The notes under the pieces are model-generated. The model saw only the letters and a program-made list of their open reading frames with translations. It searched no databases and had not been told where the DNA came from. A DNA stretch of 34,560 bases from Frankiaceae bacterium (GTDB lineage Bacteria > Actinomycetota > Actinomycetes > Frankiales > Frankiaceae): contig JADGOW010000005.1 of NCBI GenBank assembly GCA_017882765.1, positions 1 through 34,560 on the forward strand, read 5' to 3'. The first letter of the stretch is position 1. Each line of letters starts with the position of its first letter. The position numbers were made by a program, and so were the translations under genes. Below are positions 18,948-27,047 of this stretch, piece by piece.

Positions 18948-19928
18948 TCACCCCATCAGCCCCCGGGAGATCAAGTCGGCCACCCCGAACAGGAACAGGG
19001 CGATACCCACAACGCCGTTCATGGTGAAGAAGGCGCGGTTGACCCGCGACAGATCGTCGGGCGCCACGATGTGGTGCTCGTAGGCAAACGCCGCCGTGAC
19101 CACGATGAGGCCTGCGTACCACCACGGCCCCGCCCCGACCGCAGCGCCGAAGGCGATCAGCATCCCGACCGTGGCCACGTGGGCGGACTTGGCGACCCGC
19201 AGCGCGACGGGCGCCCCGAACCGTGCGGGCAGCGAGTGCACACCGGTGGCCCGGTCTGAGTCGATGTCCTGCAGCGCGTAGATGAGGTCGAAGCCGCCGA
19301 TCCACAGGCCGACGGCGGCTCCGAGCAGCACCGCCGACCAGGACCAGGCATCCGTGACAGCGATCCACGCCCCGATCGGGGCGATCATCTGGGCAAGGCC
19401 CAGCAGGCCGTGGCAGCCCCAAGTGAAACGCTTCCCGTACGGGTAAACGACCAGAGGAATCAGAGCCAGCGGGGCGAGGGCAAGGCACAGCGGCGACAGT
19501 GCCGCCGCCACCCCGAGGAACACGAGAAGCGACACCGCCGCGCCCGTGGCAGCGGTCCGCACGCTCATCGCGCCGGTGACGAGCTCGCGGCCGGCCGTAC
19601 GGGGATTGCGGGCGTCCACCCCTCGGTCAATGATTCGGTTTGCCGCCATCGCGAACGTGCGGGCCGCGACCATCGCCAAGGTGACCAGCGCGAGTGCATT
19701 CCAGTGCACGCTGCGGCTCACCTGGTAGGAGGCGTAGAGCACCGCAAGGTAGGCGAACGGCAGCGCGAAGACCGAGTGCTCGATCATGACGAGCCGCAGG
19801 AAGGCGCGGGCCGGCCCCCGCCGGGCCAGCCCCGGCCCCGGCCCCGGTCGGCCGTGCCGCTGTTCTGTCCGGCCTCGCGGCTGCTCCGTCAGGCCTCGCG
19901 GCGTCGCGGCCGCCGGCATCTCGGTCAC
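18948..19928 (-). CDS. mqnP: UbiA-family prenyltransferase (menaquinone biosynthesis, MqnP-type)
   Basis: GTG 19928 overlapping mqnL stop; ARTFAMAANRIIDRGVDARNPRTAGREL (NRxxD), DLIYALQDIDSDRATGVHSLPARFG second Asp motif. Confidence 0.9.
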   Translation of the reverse strand: MTEMPAAATPRGLTEQPRGRTEQRHGRPGPGPGLARRGPARAFLRLVMIEHSVFALPFAYLAVLYASYQVSRSVHWNALALVTLAMVAARTFAMAANRIIDRGVDARNPRTAGRELVTGAMSVRTAATGAAVSLLVFLGVAAALSPLCLALAPLALIPLVVYPYGKRFTWGCHGLLGLAQMIAPIGAWIAVTDAWSWSAVLLGAAVGLWIGGFDLIYALQDIDSDRATGVHSLPARFGAPVALRVAKSAHVATVGMLIAFGAAVGAGPWWYAGLIVVTAAFAYEHHIVAPDDLSRVNRAFFTMNGVVGIALFLFGVADLISRGLMG

Positions 19929-21376
19929 AGGCCGTACTCCCCCCACCGTCGGCTGACCCGCTCGACGACCGCCGGATCCTGACCGATCATGTCCGGCCAG
20001 CCGCGTGCGTAGCCCTCCCCGGGCAGCTTCCGAGTGGCATCGACCCCCGCCTTACCGCCCCAGAACTGGGAGTAGGACGAGTGATCGAGATGGTCCACCG
20101 GGCCGACCGTAGTCAGCAGGTCATGGGCGTAATCGACGTTACCGAAGGCGCGCCAGGCAACCTCGGAGTAGTCGTGAACGTCGCAATCGGCATCCACAAC
20201 CACGATGAGCTTCGACAGCGACAGCAGACCCGCGCCCCAGATCGCGTTCATCACCTTCTGGGCGTGCTTCGGGTAGCGCTTCTCGATGCTCACGATCACG
20301 CAGTTGTGAAAGACGCCCGCGACGGGCAGGTCGTAGTCGACGATCTCGGGCACGGTCATCCGGATGAGCGGCAGGAAGATGCGCTCGGTCGCCTTGCCGA
20401 TCGGTCCGTCCTCCTGGGGTGGCCGGCCGACCACGATGGACTGGTAGACCGGACCGCGCTGCATGGTCATGCATTCGACAGTCAGCGCCGGGAACGGTTC
20501 CACCGGTGTGTAGAAGCCGGTGTGGTCGCCGAAGGGACCTTCGGGCAGGCGGCGGCCGGGTTCCAGCCACCCCTCCAGCACGATCTGGGCCTGGGCGGGC
20601 ACCTGCAGCGGGACGGTCAGGCAGTCGACCAGGTCGACCCGCTGGCGGCGCAGGAAGCCCGCGAACAGGTACTCGTCGATCTCGGGCGGCAACGGGGCGC
20701 TGGCGCTGTAAGTGACCGCGGGGTCGCAGCCGAAGGCGATGGCCACCGGCAGCCGCTCACCTCTGCGCTCGGCCACCGCGTGGTGGGCGTTGGAGTCCTT
20801 GTGGATCTGCCAGTGCAGGCCCACGGTGCGCGGGTCGTGCTGCTGCAGCCGGTACATCCCGAGGTTGCGGTGCCCGGTGACGGGGTGCTTCGTGTGGGTC
20901 AGGCCCAGGTTGAGGAACGGCCCGCCATCCCCGGGCCACGCCATCACGCCGGGCAGCTCGTCCAGGTCGACGTCCGGGCCCCTGCGGACGACGTCCTGGC
21001 AGGACCCGTGCCGCACCTTCTTCGGCGGGACGCTGCGCAGGCTCGCCAGCTTCCCGAGCGCCTCCCGGAGCCCGCCGAATCCCGTAGGTACCTCGGGTTT
21101 GAGCAGCCCGGCAATCGTGTCGCCGATGTCGTCGAGCCGGTCGACGCCGAGAGCCCTCGCCATCCTCCGTTCGGTGCCGAACACGTTCATGGCCAGTGGC
21201 ATGATGCCCCGGGTGGGGCGGTCGAAGACCAGGGCGGGCCCACCCTCCCGAATGACCCTGGTCACGATCTCGGTGGCTTCCAGCGTCGGGTCGACCGGTA
21301 CCCGGACGTGCCGGAGATCTCCTTCGCGCTCCAACGCGGCAATGAAGTCCCGGATGTCCGAGTACGGGTAGGACAC
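19925..21376 (-). CDS. mqnL: UbiD-family decarboxylase (menaquinone biosynthesis, MqnL-type)
   Basis: 483 aa; RDFIAALEREGDLRHVRVPVDPTLEATEI, GMYRLQQHDPRTVGLHWQIHKDSNAHH, EGPFGDHTGFYTP; GTG start 21376. Confidence 0.92.
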   Translation of the reverse strand: MSYPYSDIRDFIAALEREGDLRHVRVPVDPTLEATEIVTRVIREGGPALVFDRPTRGIMPLAMNVFGTERRMARALGVDRLDDIGDTIAGLLKPEVPTGFGGLREALGKLASLRSVPPKKVRHGSCQDVVRRGPDVDLDELPGVMAWPGDGGPFLNLGLTHTKHPVTGHRNLGMYRLQQHDPRTVGLHWQIHKDSNAHHAVAERRGERLPVAIAFGCDPAVTYSASAPLPPEIDEYLFAGFLRRQRVDLVDCLTVPLQVPAQAQIVLEGWLEPGRRLPEGPFGDHTGFYTPVEPFPALTVECMTMQRGPVYQSIVVGRPPQEDGPIGKATERIFLPLIRMTVPEIVDYDLPVAGVFHNCVIVSIEKRYPKHAQKVMNAIWGAGLLSLSKLIVVVDADCDVHDYSEVAWRAFGNVDYAHDLLTTVGPVDHLDHSSYSQFWGGKAGVDATRKLPGEGYARGWPDMIGQDPAVVERVSRRWGEYGL

Positions 21377-21393
21377 GCTGCGATCCTCGCAGC
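21377..21393 (-). promoter_or_regulatory. Hairpin enclosing the mqnL ribosome-binding site
   Basis: Minus strand GCTGCGA-GGA-TCGCAGC immediately followed by GTG; perfect 7-bp stem, GAGGA spans stem/loop with 7-nt spacing. Confidence 0.6.
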
Positions 21394-21457
21394 CGAGGGC
21401 GGCTCCCGCAGGACTCTGGTCGGCTCCGGCGGGCAGGGTGGCGGGTCAGCAGCTCGC

Positions 21458-21594
21458 GGTGACTGGCCGGAACTGCATGCAAGCCCTGCGCTCTTTCAAG
21501 ATTGCCTGCCCGAAGAGTGCCACCATACTGGGATATTTTCAGGCACCCACCCCTCTTGATCAGAAGAGCTTGCATGCAGTTACGGCCAGCCACC
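21458..21594. repeat. Long imperfect palindromic element (MITE/REP-like candidate)
   Basis: Left arm 21459-21487 gtgactggccggaactgcatgcaagccct; right arm 21565-21593, reverse complement gtggctggccgtaactgcatgcaagctct: 26 of 29 match, plus one more outer pair; inner pairings gctctttcaag/cttgatcagaagagc and tgcctg/caggca. Confidence 0.85.
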
Positions 21595-21647
21595 CGGGGC
21601 CGGGCGACCGGGGGTGTCGGCGCCGAGTAGCTCTGAGCAGCGCAGAG

Positions 21648-21691
21648 TAGGTCTGGGCTAGGTCTGGGCTAGGTCTGGGCTAGGTCTGGGC
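21648..21691. repeat. 11-bp tandem repeat taggtctgggc, 4 perfect copies
   Basis: 21648-58, 21659-69, 21670-80, 21681-91 identical. Confidence 0.97.
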
Positions 21692-21701
21692 TCTGAGCAG
21701 C

Positions 21702-22850
21702 TCAGACGCCCGCGTACGAGTGGAGCCCGGTGATCCAGATGTTGACGACGTAGTAGTCGATGAAGAGCGCGGCGAACCCGGTGAGCGCCACCAGCGCAGC
21801 GCGGCGCCCGCGCCAGCCTGCGGTCGCTCGCGCGTGCAGGTAGCCCGCGTAGATGACCCAGGTGATGAACGACCAGGTCTCCTTCGGGTCCCAGCCCCAG
21901 TAGCGGCCCCACGCCGCCTCCGCCCAGATGGCGCCGGCAATGACCGCGAAGGTCCAGATCGGGAAGGCGAAGGCGATGACCCGATAGGCGGTCCGGTCCA
22001 GGGTCTCTGCGGCGGGGAGCCGCGCCAGGATCCCGCCGCGAGTCACGACGGCGACCCCGGGCCCAGGCTCGTCGGGGTAGGGCACGGGCTGCCGACGCTC
22101 CCAGCGCTCCTTGAACAGGTACAGCACGGTCGTCGCGGCACCCACCATGAAGACGCCGCTGGCGATGATGGCCGCCACCACATGAATCTTGATCCAGTAG
22201 GAGTTGAGCGCGGGGACGAGCGGGCCGGCCGCCGTGTAGAGCACCTTGCCCGCGAGCCCCAGGTAGCAGACCACGGGCAACATGACGAACACACCGAGAT
22301 AGCGCACGGGCTGGCGGGCCATGAGCACGAGGAACGTTGTCACCGCGACCAGGGAGATCGCCGAGGAGAACTCGTACATGTTGCCCCAGGGCACGCGATG
22401 GGTCGCGAAGCCGCGGGCGACGAGAGACCCGACATGAGCCAGCCAGCCGAGGATCGTCAGAGCAACGGCGATCTTGCCGGCCAGGGCCGCCTGGTCACGC
22501 CCGGCCCCAGCACGCCCGGCCCCAGCACGCCCGGCCCCAGCACGCCCGGCCCCAGCACGCCCGGCCCCAGCACGCCCGGCCCCGTCACGCCCCGCCCCAC
22601 CGGCCCGGTCGTCGTCGCGCTCCGAAGCCTGCTGACCGGCGCCCTCGCCCGACGGGACGGCACCGGCGATCGGCGGCCCACCAGCGCCGACCAACGCCGC
22701 CTCGGGTTGCCGCTCGACCACGGGTTCACCCGCGCGTCGCCGGCGGAAGGCAAACTCGGCTGCATAGCCCAGCATGGCCAGCGAGTAGCAGACGACCGCC
22801 ACGAACAGCAGGTTGTCCGACAGCCGGGCAAGCCCGAGATCGACCGGCAC
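21702..22850 (-). CDS. ccsB: Cytochrome c biogenesis protein CcsB (CcsA/ResC family, heme channel)
   Basis: 382 aa, multi-TM; WGNMYEFSSAISL, LNSYWIKIHVVAAI, WGRYWGWDPKETWSFITWVIYAGYLHAR (WWD-type tryptophan-rich motif). Confidence 0.93.
   Translation of the reverse strand: MPVDLGLARLSDNLLFVAVVCYSLAMLGYAAEFAFRRRRAGEPVVERQPEAALVGAGGPPIAGAVPSGEGAGQQASERDDDRAGGAGRDGAGRAGAGRAGAGRAGAGRAGAGRAGAGRDQAALAGKIAVALTILGWLAHVGSLVARGFATHRVPWGNMYEFSSAISLVAVTTFLVLMARQPVRYLGVFVMLPVVCYLGLAGKVLYTAAGPLVPALNSYWIKIHVVAAIIASGVFMVGAATTVLYLFKERWERRQPVPYPDEPGPGVAVVTRGGILARLPAAETLDRTAYRVIAFAFPIWTFAVIAGAIWAEAAWGRYWGWDPKETWSFITWVIYAGYLHARATAGWRGRRAALVALTGFAALFIDYYVVNIWITGLHSYAGV
22495..22591 (-). repeat. 15-bp tandem repeat (cggccccagcacgcc), 5 perfect copies with degenerate flanks; encodes GAGRA repeats in CcsB
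   Basis: Perfect copies 22502-22576; degenerate unit cggccccgtcacgcc 22577-22591 and partial unit before 22502. Confidence 0.95.
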
Positions 22851-22868
22851 CGTTCCTCCTCAGCGGAA

Positions 22869-24530
22869 TCATCTTCGCGCGAGCGCGCGCGCCACATCGT
22901 CGAATTCGGCGGCGAACCGGTCACCCTCCGACCGGGACAGCCCGCCGACCTCGACGAGCGTACGGCCGTCCGAGCCGCGCCCGGCGCGCAACCAGATACG
23001 GCGGCGGCGCACCCGCAGGCTCGTCACGAGCCCCATGAGCAGCAGCACGGCGGCCACGAGCACCAGCCCCTTGTAGGGGTCGGACTTGATCTGGAAAGTC
23101 GCGAACTGGCGGACGTCATCGACAGTGAGAGTCATGCCGCCCGGCAGACCGGTGAGGGTGCGCTGCTTGGGGTTCCCCGGCGCGAGCACCTGAGCGGGGC
23201 GCCGCGTACCGGCGGGCCCGGTCACCGGCACCTGCTGCATGGCCGACTCGTCTAGGGCGTAGACGTTCTGCGGCACCCCGTTGGCAAGGTGCAGGTCGCC
23301 GACCAGAGCTCGCACCGTCAACCCCGGTGCCTGCAGCGCCGGGTACGCGGACACGTATCCCTCGCGCGGGTCGAGCCGGGTCGTCGGGAAGAAGACACCC
23401 GTGAATGCGAGCTGCTGGGGGCGCTTGTTCGGGCCCGCAGCCGGCAGCCCCGTGTCCGGCACTTTGACCGTGCACGTCGAGGTGAAGTTCTCGTCCCGCG
23501 GCGTGCAGGGGATGTACTGGTCGAACCAGACCCGCCCGGACGCGTCCCGCACGGTGAAGTGGGGCGCGTAGCCGTGCCCGATCAGGTAGACCTTCGCGCT
23601 GCCGTCCCGCCAGGGAGCGTTGACGGCAATGTCGCCGGGGGTCGCGGCACCGGCCAGATCCGTGCGGGCGGCGACGTGCGCCATGAACGTCCGGGGCGTC
23701 CCGTCCGGCTGGTAGGACGCGTCGAAGGAGGTGAGCTTCAGCGAGAACGGGGGCAGCCCCGCCCGGTCGAGCAGGGGTCCCGAGGTGAACTGGTCGTAGT
23801 TGATCAGACTGTTCGTGAACGAGGACCCTTCGACGACCAGCACCGTTCCGGAGTACCCGTAGGCAGCGCCCAGGCCGACACCGGCGAGCAGCAGCAGCAG
23901 GGACGTGTGAAAGAGCAGGTTGCCCGCCTCGCGGAGCCGTCCCTTCTCCGCAGACAAAGACGCCCCGTCGGTCACCACGCGCCAACGCCGCCGCCGCAGC
24001 AGCGGCTCGGCCTTGCCGATCGCCACCTCCGGTGCGGCAGACGTCACGTAGGTCGTGCCGTGCTGGAGCCGGGACGGGTGGGCGGGCGCCCGCGGGGGCG
24101 GCGACGCCAGCGCGCGCGCGTACATGCGCGTCCGGGGAACTACGCACCCGACGAGGGACACGAACAGCAGCGCGTAGATCGCGCCGAACCACGGCGCGGC
24201 GAACACGTCGAACAGGAACAACCGGTCGAAGAACGGCCCGAGCGTCGGGTGCCTGGCGATGAACGAGTCCACCTCGAGGGGATTCACCCCGCGCTGCGGC
24301 AGCAGCGAACCCGGGATCGCCGCCATCGCAAGCAGGAACAGCAGCAGCAGGGCCGTCCGCATGCTCGTGAGCTGCCGCCACGCCGAGCGGGCCAGCCAGC
24401 GCACCCGCCCGCGCCCGGGCGGCGCGGGGGACCGCGGGCCAGGCGCCGGGGATGCGCCGCCCGAGGTGGACGTCGGGGCCGTCGAGGGCGGGGCGGTCAC
24501 GGCAGTGGCTCGTCCTCTCGTGGCTGTCAC
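22869..24530 (-). CDS. resB: Cytochrome c biogenesis protein ResB (Ccs1)
   Basis: GTG 24530 overlapping ccdA stop (553 aa); TSMRTALLLLFLLAMAAIPGSLLPQRGVNP, LREAGNLLFHTSLLLLLAGVGLG. Confidence 0.93.
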   Translation of the reverse strand: MTATRGRATAVTAPPSTAPTSTSGGASPAPGPRSPAPPGRGRVRWLARSAWRQLTSMRTALLLLFLLAMAAIPGSLLPQRGVNPLEVDSFIARHPTLGPFFDRLFLFDVFAAPWFGAIYALLFVSLVGCVVPRTRMYARALASPPPRAPAHPSRLQHGTTYVTSAAPEVAIGKAEPLLRRRRWRVVTDGASLSAEKGRLREAGNLLFHTSLLLLLAGVGLGAAYGYSGTVLVVEGSSFTNSLINYDQFTSGPLLDRAGLPPFSLKLTSFDASYQPDGTPRTFMAHVAARTDLAGAATPGDIAVNAPWRDGSAKVYLIGHGYAPHFTVRDASGRVWFDQYIPCTPRDENFTSTCTVKVPDTGLPAAGPNKRPQQLAFTGVFFPTTRLDPREGYVSAYPALQAPGLTVRALVGDLHLANGVPQNVYALDESAMQQVPVTGPAGTRRPAQVLAPGNPKQRTLTGLPGGMTLTVDDVRQFATFQIKSDPYKGLVLVAAVLLLMGLVTSLRVRRRRIWLRAGRGSDGRTLVEVGGLSRSEGDRFAAEFDDVARALARR

Positions 24531-25441
24531 AGGCCGGGAGTGAACGTGGGGGCGACACCCCGCATGGCGGACAGGACGTCCTCCCACAGGCCGGTGAGCT
24601 CGAGCAGTCCCAGGGTGACGAGCATGCCACCACCGACGAGCTGCAGCGCCCGGGCGTGGCGGCGCAGCAGCACCATTGCACCCGCGGTCCGCCGGAACGC
24701 GACGCCGACGACGAGGAAGGGCAGCCCGAGCCCCAGGCAGTAGAGGGCTGACAGGAACGCCCCCCGCGCGGCGGTGGCGCTGTCGATCGCGAGGCCCTGG
24801 ACGGCGGCCAGCGTCGGCCCGACGCAGGGCGTCCAGCCCAGGCCGAACAGCACGCCCAGCACTGCCGCCCCGGCCAGGCCCGGGGCGGGCAGCCGGTGGA
24901 ACCGCCACTCGCGGTTCGCCAGCGGCAGGCTGCCGAAGACGCCGGCAAAGAGCAGGCCCAAGATGATCGTCAAGATGCCCAGGACCTGGTTGAGGCCGTG
25001 CTGGTGCTCGATGAGCCGCCGGCCCAGGTCGCCGAACAGGGCGCCGTAGGAGACGAAGACCGCGGTGAAGCCGAGGATGAACAGCGCCGTGCCGACGACG
25101 ACCCGGCCAGATCGGCGGACCCTGGCGGGCCGCACAACAGCCGGCCGCGCGGCGGTCAGGGTGGCGGCGGGGGCACCCGAGGCGGCGGCATCGTCGGGCG
25201 GGTCGGGGGCGGTCGCCGTCGCGCGATCCGTCGGTGCGGGCGCGCCGTCAGGAGGCGAGGCAGTGGGGGTGGCAGCCGGCTCGGCCGACAGCTCTGCCCC
25301 GGACATGCCCGTCACGTAGGACAGGTAGCCCGGCACGAGCGGCAGCACGCAGGGGGACAGAAACGAAACGAGCCCTGCCGCAGCCGCTACGGGCGCCGCC
25401 AGCAGCAACGGGCCGTCGGTAACCAGCGAGCCAACGCTCAC
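24527..25441 (-). CDS. ccdA: CcdA-family cytochrome c biogenesis / thiol-disulfide transmembrane protein
   Basis: 304 aa; AGLVSFLSPCVLPLVPGYLSYVTGMSG, LGWTPCVGPTLAAV: paired membrane cysteines. Confidence 0.93.
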   Translation of the reverse strand: MSVGSLVTDGPLLLAAPVAAAAGLVSFLSPCVLPLVPGYLSYVTGMSGAELSAEPAATPTASPPDGAPAPTDRATATAPDPPDDAAASGAPAATLTAARPAVVRPARVRRSGRVVVGTALFILGFTAVFVSYGALFGDLGRRLIEHQHGLNQVLGILTIILGLLFAGVFGSLPLANREWRFHRLPAPGLAGAAVLGVLFGLGWTPCVGPTLAAVQGLAIDSATAARGAFLSALYCLGLGLPFLVVGVAFRRTAGAMVLLRRHARALQLVGGGMLVTLGLLELTGLWEDVLSAMRGVAPTFTPGL

Positions 25442-26058
25442 GGCCGCTCCGCGATCAGCTGGTTGACGACATCCGAAAGCTGGCTGTAGGTGACCTCACC
25501 GGTGAAGCGAGCGGCGACCCGCCCCTGCCGGTCGAGCACCAGCGTGGACGGCAACGTGCTCGGCGGGACGGGGAAGCGCGCTGCCACCGTGCCGTCGTCG
25601 TCATACAAGCTGGGGTAGGGAATCGAGCGGGCCCGGGCGAAGGCCGCGGCGTTGGACTTCGAGTCGCGGGTGGCCACGCCGAGGAAGGCGGCCTGCGGCG
25701 CCGTCCGCCGCGCGATCTCGGCGAGGGCGGGAGCCTCCGCGACGCAGGGCGCGCACCAGGATGCCCAGAAGTTGACCACCACGACCTTGCCGCGCAACGC
25801 CGCGAGGTCGACCTGGCCGCCGGACACGGCCGGGCCGGCAAGAGCGGGAGCGGGCTTGCGGTCGGCGACGGGGACGGAGGCCTGCCCTGGGGCGTCCTTG
25901 ACGAAGCCATAGTTGGCTTCCTGTGCCGAACTGGAGCCCGAGGCGGACGTGGAACATCCCGCCGCCAGGACACCGAGGACAGCCAAACCGACGAGGGCAG
26001 CGGCGCAGCGGAGCGCAGCACGACGCGGGCGGCTGCAGACACCCGTCCGTGAGGTCAC
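25438..26058 (-). CDS. resA: TlpA/ResA-like thioredoxin-fold lipoprotein
   Basis: GTG 26058; lipobox LGVLAAGCSTS; VVVVNFWASWCAPCVAEAPALAEI (WCAPC). Confidence 0.92.
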   Translation of the reverse strand: MTSRTGVCSRPRRAALRCAAALVGLAVLGVLAAGCSTSASGSSSAQEANYGFVKDAPGQASVPVADRKPAPALAGPAVSGGQVDLAALRGKVVVVNFWASWCAPCVAEAPALAEIARRTAPQAAFLGVATRDSKSNAAAFARARSIPYPSLYDDDGTVAARFPVPPSTLPSTLVLDRQGRVAARFTGEVTYSQLSDVVNQLIAERP

Positions 26059-26127
26059 CGCTGCAGTATCCGTCCCGCCGGGCGTGCACGAGCAAGACCG
26101 GGCTCCATTAGCGACGAATCCGTACCT

Positions 26128-26150
26128 TCGTGCGGCGACATGCCGCACGA
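26128..26150. promoter_or_regulatory. Perfect 9-bp inverted repeat in divergent resA / DUF7144 promoter region
   Basis: tcgtgcggc-gacat-gccgcacga. Confidence 0.5.
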
Positions 26151-26222
26151 TGTGCAGCGGAAATCGAGGCCGCCGCGGGAAGATCGTCGCCGGAAACGAT
26201 CGCACGTCTCCCGGAGGAACCG

Positions 26223-26945
26223 ATGAGCCAACCCACGGACACGCCCCCGCAAGGGGCCCAGCCCGCGCAGCCACCGCCCGCAGCCACCGCGCCGGCCGCG
26301 CCTGCAACCGCCCCGGCACCCCCCGTGCCAACCAAGGCGTCTGCCGCTGCCCCGGTAGCGGCTGCCCCAGCTGGCGCAGCCATGGCCACCCCTTCTGCCA
26401 CCCCTGCGGCCACTCCTGCGGCCCAGGCCGCCCCCGCGCCCGCCGCTGCGGCGAGCCCTCCCCCCGCCGCCGCTGCCCCCCCGCCCGCGCAGGAGTCCTG
26501 GACAAATCCCAGCGCGACCCCCGCCCCGAGCTCTCCGCCGTCCGACCGGCTGCCGGCGGACGAAGGGGGGAACAGCTGGGTCCTCTTCGCGATCGTGATG
26601 CTGTTCCTCGCCGGAGCATTCAACGTCATCTTCGGCCTCACCGCGGTGTACCGGAACAACCTGGTCGTTCTGCACGCGGACGGCTACGTCACTGTGTGGG
26701 ACATCGAGACGTGGGGCTGGGTCCACTTCGTCGCCGGCTGCCTGCTGATCCTGGCCGCGGCGGGCTTGTGGACGATGAGCAGCTGGGCACGCTGGCTCGC
26801 CATCGTCCTGGCCGGCCTGGACGCCATCGTTCAAGTCGGACTGATCACTTTCGTGCCTGCCTGGTCCATCCTGGTGATCGCGATCGACTGCCTCATCATC
26901 TACGGCCTTGCCGCGAGGTGGGACACCCGAACTCCCGCCGCCTGA
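26223..26945 (+). CDS. DUF7144-type membrane protein with Pro/Ala-rich N-terminus
   Basis: ATG 26223 after CGGAGGAACC; four-TM C-terminal domain NSWVLFAIVMLFLAGAFNVIFGLTAVYRNN...WGWVHFVAGCLLILAAAGL. Family name recalled, not searched. Confidence 0.82.
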   Translation: MSQPTDTPPQGAQPAQPPPAATAPAAPATAPAPPVPTKASAAAPVAAAPAGAAMATPSATPAATPAAQAAPAPAAAASPPPAAAAPPPAQESWTNPSATPAPSSPPSDRLPADEGGNSWVLFAIVMLFLAGAFNVIFGLTAVYRNNLVVLHADGYVTVWDIETWGWVHFVAGCLLILAAAGLWTMSSWARWLAIVLAGLDAIVQVGLITFVPAWSILVIAIDCLIIYGLAARWDTRTPAA

Positions 26946-26971
26946 CCGGCGGACCCTGCCTGACGGCTGAA

Positions 26972-27015
26972 CTGGGGAGCGTTAGCGGGGCTATAGCCCC
27001 GCTAACGCTCCCCAG
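26972..27015. terminator. Perfect 44-bp palindrome, probable bidirectional terminator
   Basis: ctggggagcgttagcggggcta|tagccccgctaacgctccccag; 22-bp arms with no mismatch, between convergent genes ending 26945(+) and 27048(-). Confidence 0.7.
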
Positions 27016-27047
27016 CCCGTATATGCCCGCAGGTCTGTGAACCACGA

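Noticed and set aside
22495-22591. CRISPR-like direct repeats
   Set aside because: Units of 9-21 bp are contiguous without spacers and are in-frame coding satellites; no cas genes.
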